From the NCBI GenBank assembly GCA_026936335.1, contig JAPMXV010000060.1:124001-188000 (forward strand): a stretch of DNA of 64,000 nucleotides, given 5' to 3'. The position numbers and the translations under genes are program-made. Numbering within the stretch: the stretch's first letter is position 1; each line of letters starts with the position of its first letter. Origin of the DNA: Mantamonas sphyraenae. Taxonomy: Eukaryota > CRuMs > Mantamonadidae. Shown piece after piece: positions 62,268-64,000 of the stretch. The notes below the pieces were generated by a model, which saw only the letters and a list, made by a program, of their open reading frames with translations, made no database searches and was not told the DNA's origin.

Positions 62268-63216
62268 ATGGTCAGCACCCGGCGACGATCATCACGCACG
62301 CGCAAGCAGCAACAAGAGGCAGCTGCGTCGGCTGTGGCCAAGGTGGATGGGGAGGTGGAAGAGCAGGAAGAGGAGCAGGAGGAGACAACAACGACGACGA
62401 CAACAACGACGACGAGGACGACGACGCGGACCTCGACCACGAAGCGCAAGCAGCCTCCGCAGAGACGACGGGAGCCATCCAGCGATGATTCAGACTCGGA
62501 TTCAGACTCGGACGACGACGCACCCGTGGAAGAGTCGTTTGTGAGTGCCAAGCAAAAGTCAGAAGAGGCCAAGCAGGCTCAGGCCGAGGAATTGCAAAGG
62601 TGGGTGCACATGTTCCGCACGCAGGGGCCATGGTCACATGACGGAGACATCTATGGCGCATAGATGGGACACACAGAGTCACTGACACATCATTCTGCCT
62701 GTTTGCCATGCCCTGCATGCTTCACACAGGGTCAAGGAGGCAAAGAAGGCCAAGCAGGCCCAGGCCAAGGCTCGCGCGGCCAAGCGGGCCGAAGAGGCGG
62801 CACAGAGCAAAAAGAGGAAGCGCAAGGAGCAGACGGCCGAGAAACAGCCACCAGCCACACAGTATCTGAGTGCAGACGTGCTCGAGGGTCTGGGCGAAGA
62901 AGAGGCGCAAGCCGAAGAGGAGGAGGAAGAGATGTTGGAGGAGACACTGGCGCGCGAGGGCAAGCGCCAGCGTGTGTTGGCCAGTCGCAAGGACAAGACA
63001 GCAAAGCGACGCAAGGCACAGAGCCAGGGTTTCGATGTTGCTGTGCTGGGCGGGTCGTCGGAAACGGCACGCGCCATGAACTACGTCGGCGGCAAGATTG
63101 TCAACTTTAAGAAGAAGCGACTGCGGGGTACGGTCAAGCGCAAGTCGCTCAACAAGCAACTCGGCAGCCGTGTGGTGCGTGGTGGACCGGCCATCGAGTT
63201 TGTGCGCAGGAGGTAA
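62268..63216 (+). CDS. UTP16/Bud21-like nucleolar protein (two exons)
   Basis: Exons 62268-62599 and 62730-63216; 272 residues from MVSTRRRSSRTRK. The start is basic, followed by a Thr run and an acidic Ser/Asp run. Then comes the UTP16-type segment DDDAPVEESFVSAKQKSEEAKQ, which continues across the intron (EELQR joined to VKEAKKAKQ) as a long Ala/Lys helix to QYLSADVLEGL. The basic C-terminus has FDVAVLGGSSETARAMNYVGG and NFKKKRLRGTVKRKSLNKQL. Utp16/Bud21 belongs to the U3 snoRNP/SSU processome that matures 18S rRNA. The match rests on the SDDDAPEExS helix and overall charge pattern, so it is moderate. The splice is CAAAG/GTGGGT to CACACAG/GGTCAAG in phase 2, with a CTGAC motif whose A is 45 bases before the exon. 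Confidence 0.65.
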
Positions 63217-63292
63217 AGTGGAAATGGACGCAACTATTTTGATTCACACGAAAATATATGCATACGACAAAATACTCTGATTTCATTTTGAA

Positions 63293-63531
63293 TCAAAAAT
63301 TTTGTGGTGGCGGGGGTGGTGGCGGCGGCTGCGGTTGGCCTCCGCCGTACATGTGCTGCTGCTGCGGAGGGGGCGGAGGAGGAGGGGGTTGCGGCTGTCC
63401 ATGATTGGCCCAACCCATGGCCATGCCGTATCCGGTCATGTTGAACTGCGGCGGAGGAGGTTGGCCCCACTGCTGCTGCGGTACGCCCCATTGCGGCGGC
63501 GGCGGCGGAGGCTGTTGGAAAGACTGTTGTG

Positions 63532-63565
<34 letters not shown>

Positions 63566-63988
63566 GGGGGGTGGGGGAGGGGCAAGCTGCTGCAGGTCAT
63601 TGCCACTGCTGCTTGAGCTGCTGCTGCTGCTGCTGCTCTGCAACAACTGTTGCGCCTTTTGATCCTGCTCCACAAGCTCGAGGATGGCAGCTTCGGCGTC
63701 CTTGATCTGTGCAGTGGTGCCCTCAATCACAATCTCCCGCTGTGCGTCTGCGTTGTGGTTGACCCCTGTGCCATATTCCCGACGCACATCCACGTGTGCA
63801 CCTGTGCGTTCCTCAATCTCCCTCACAGTTGAGCCTCCACGTCCAATGACCATGGGCACCGAGATCTGAGGCACGTAGATGGTCTTTGTCATCTTGTTTG
63901 GGGTCATGAACGAGGCCATGGTGATGGCGCCGCTGACGTCGACACCGTTTGCCCCCGTTGCCGAGCGTGACCCCGAGGCGTCCCTCAT
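63293..63988 (-). CDS. KH-domain RNA-binding protein with Gln/Pro-rich tail (5' end may be cut off)
   Basis: 231 residues from the ATG at 63988, but the frame stays open to the window edge, so the true start and any earlier KH domain may lie outside. One KH domain (about 35-105): TIYVPQISVPMVIGRGGSTV with the GxxG loop GRGG, then IEERTGAHVDVRRE and REIVIEGTTAQIKDAEAAI. A Ser run follows, then Pro runs, 11 Gln and Pro/Gln/Gly stretches with QWG and GYGMAMGW, ending PPPPQNF. KH folds bind single-stranded RNA or DNA. The Gln/Pro/aromatic tail is of the kind seen in FUBP/KSRP or SF1-like RNA-binding proteins, and may support condensate or protein contacts. Which orthologue group it joins cannot be told from one KH domain. 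Confidence 0.75.
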
Positions 63989-64000
63989 GCGTGAACCCCT

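Overview
This is a window of nuclear DNA from a unicellular eukaryote with a compact, GC-rich genome. The evidence is spliceosomal introns with GT..AG ends, snoRNP, spliceosome, TFIIIC, Sec12 and HOPS-type genes, and no operon or ribosome-binding-site logic. All three standard stop codons are used, so the code looks standard. The lineage cannot be fixed from sequence alone; a TEX47-like protein hints at a flagellate. Twenty protein genes lie in 64 kb, mostly alternating strands. Gaps between coding regions run from about 18 to 244 bp, so every stretch over 300 bp is genic. No tRNA, rRNA, transposon or CRISPR array was seen.

Layout. 1-12 kb: the 3' part of an unknown membrane-like protein; SNRNP27 (tri-snRNP); a degenerate, acidic sirtuin-like protein; a WDR91-like LisH/coiled-coil/WD40 protein; the tiny spliced NOP10 gene; an inositol-polyphosphate 5-phosphatase; and an unknown basic protein with internal repeats. 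12-20.8 kb: a DNAJB12/14-type ER J-protein, a TEX47-like BLUF-fold protein, a CDC123-like eIF2 assembly factor, a TFIIIC subunit-5-like protein and a membrane-anchored sedolisin (TPP1-like). 20.9-27.6 kb: a 2,047-residue fusion of a Vps39-type CNH/solenoid with an alsin-type RCC1-DH-PH-MORN tail. 27.6-52.3 kb: one giant gene for a coiled-coil protein of about 8,167 residues, almost all in a single 24.3-kb exon, with a 90-bp tandem repeat near its start and four zinc-knuckle-like modules spread along the coil. 52.4-64 kb: Sec12/PREB, an F-box/SPRY-like protein, a Rad5-type SNF2 helicase with two BRCT domains inside the ATPase, an EF-hand protein, a UTP16-like nucleolar protein and a KH/poly-Gln protein that runs to the window edge.

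The genes are mostly housekeeping: splicing (SNRNP27), ribosome biogenesis (NOP10, UTP16-like), Pol III transcription and translation initiation (TFIIIC, CDC123), ER quality control and export (J-protein, Sec12), endolysosomal traffic (WDR91-like, 5-phosphatase, Vps39-alsin fusion, TPP1-like) and DNA-damage tolerance (Rad5-like). The parts that look most novel are the giant coiled-coil protein, the Vps39-alsin fusion and the BRCT-in-helicase arrangement. Exon boundaries below were worked out by hand from splice signals, frame and family alignment. Family names rest on recalled motifs, not on a search.
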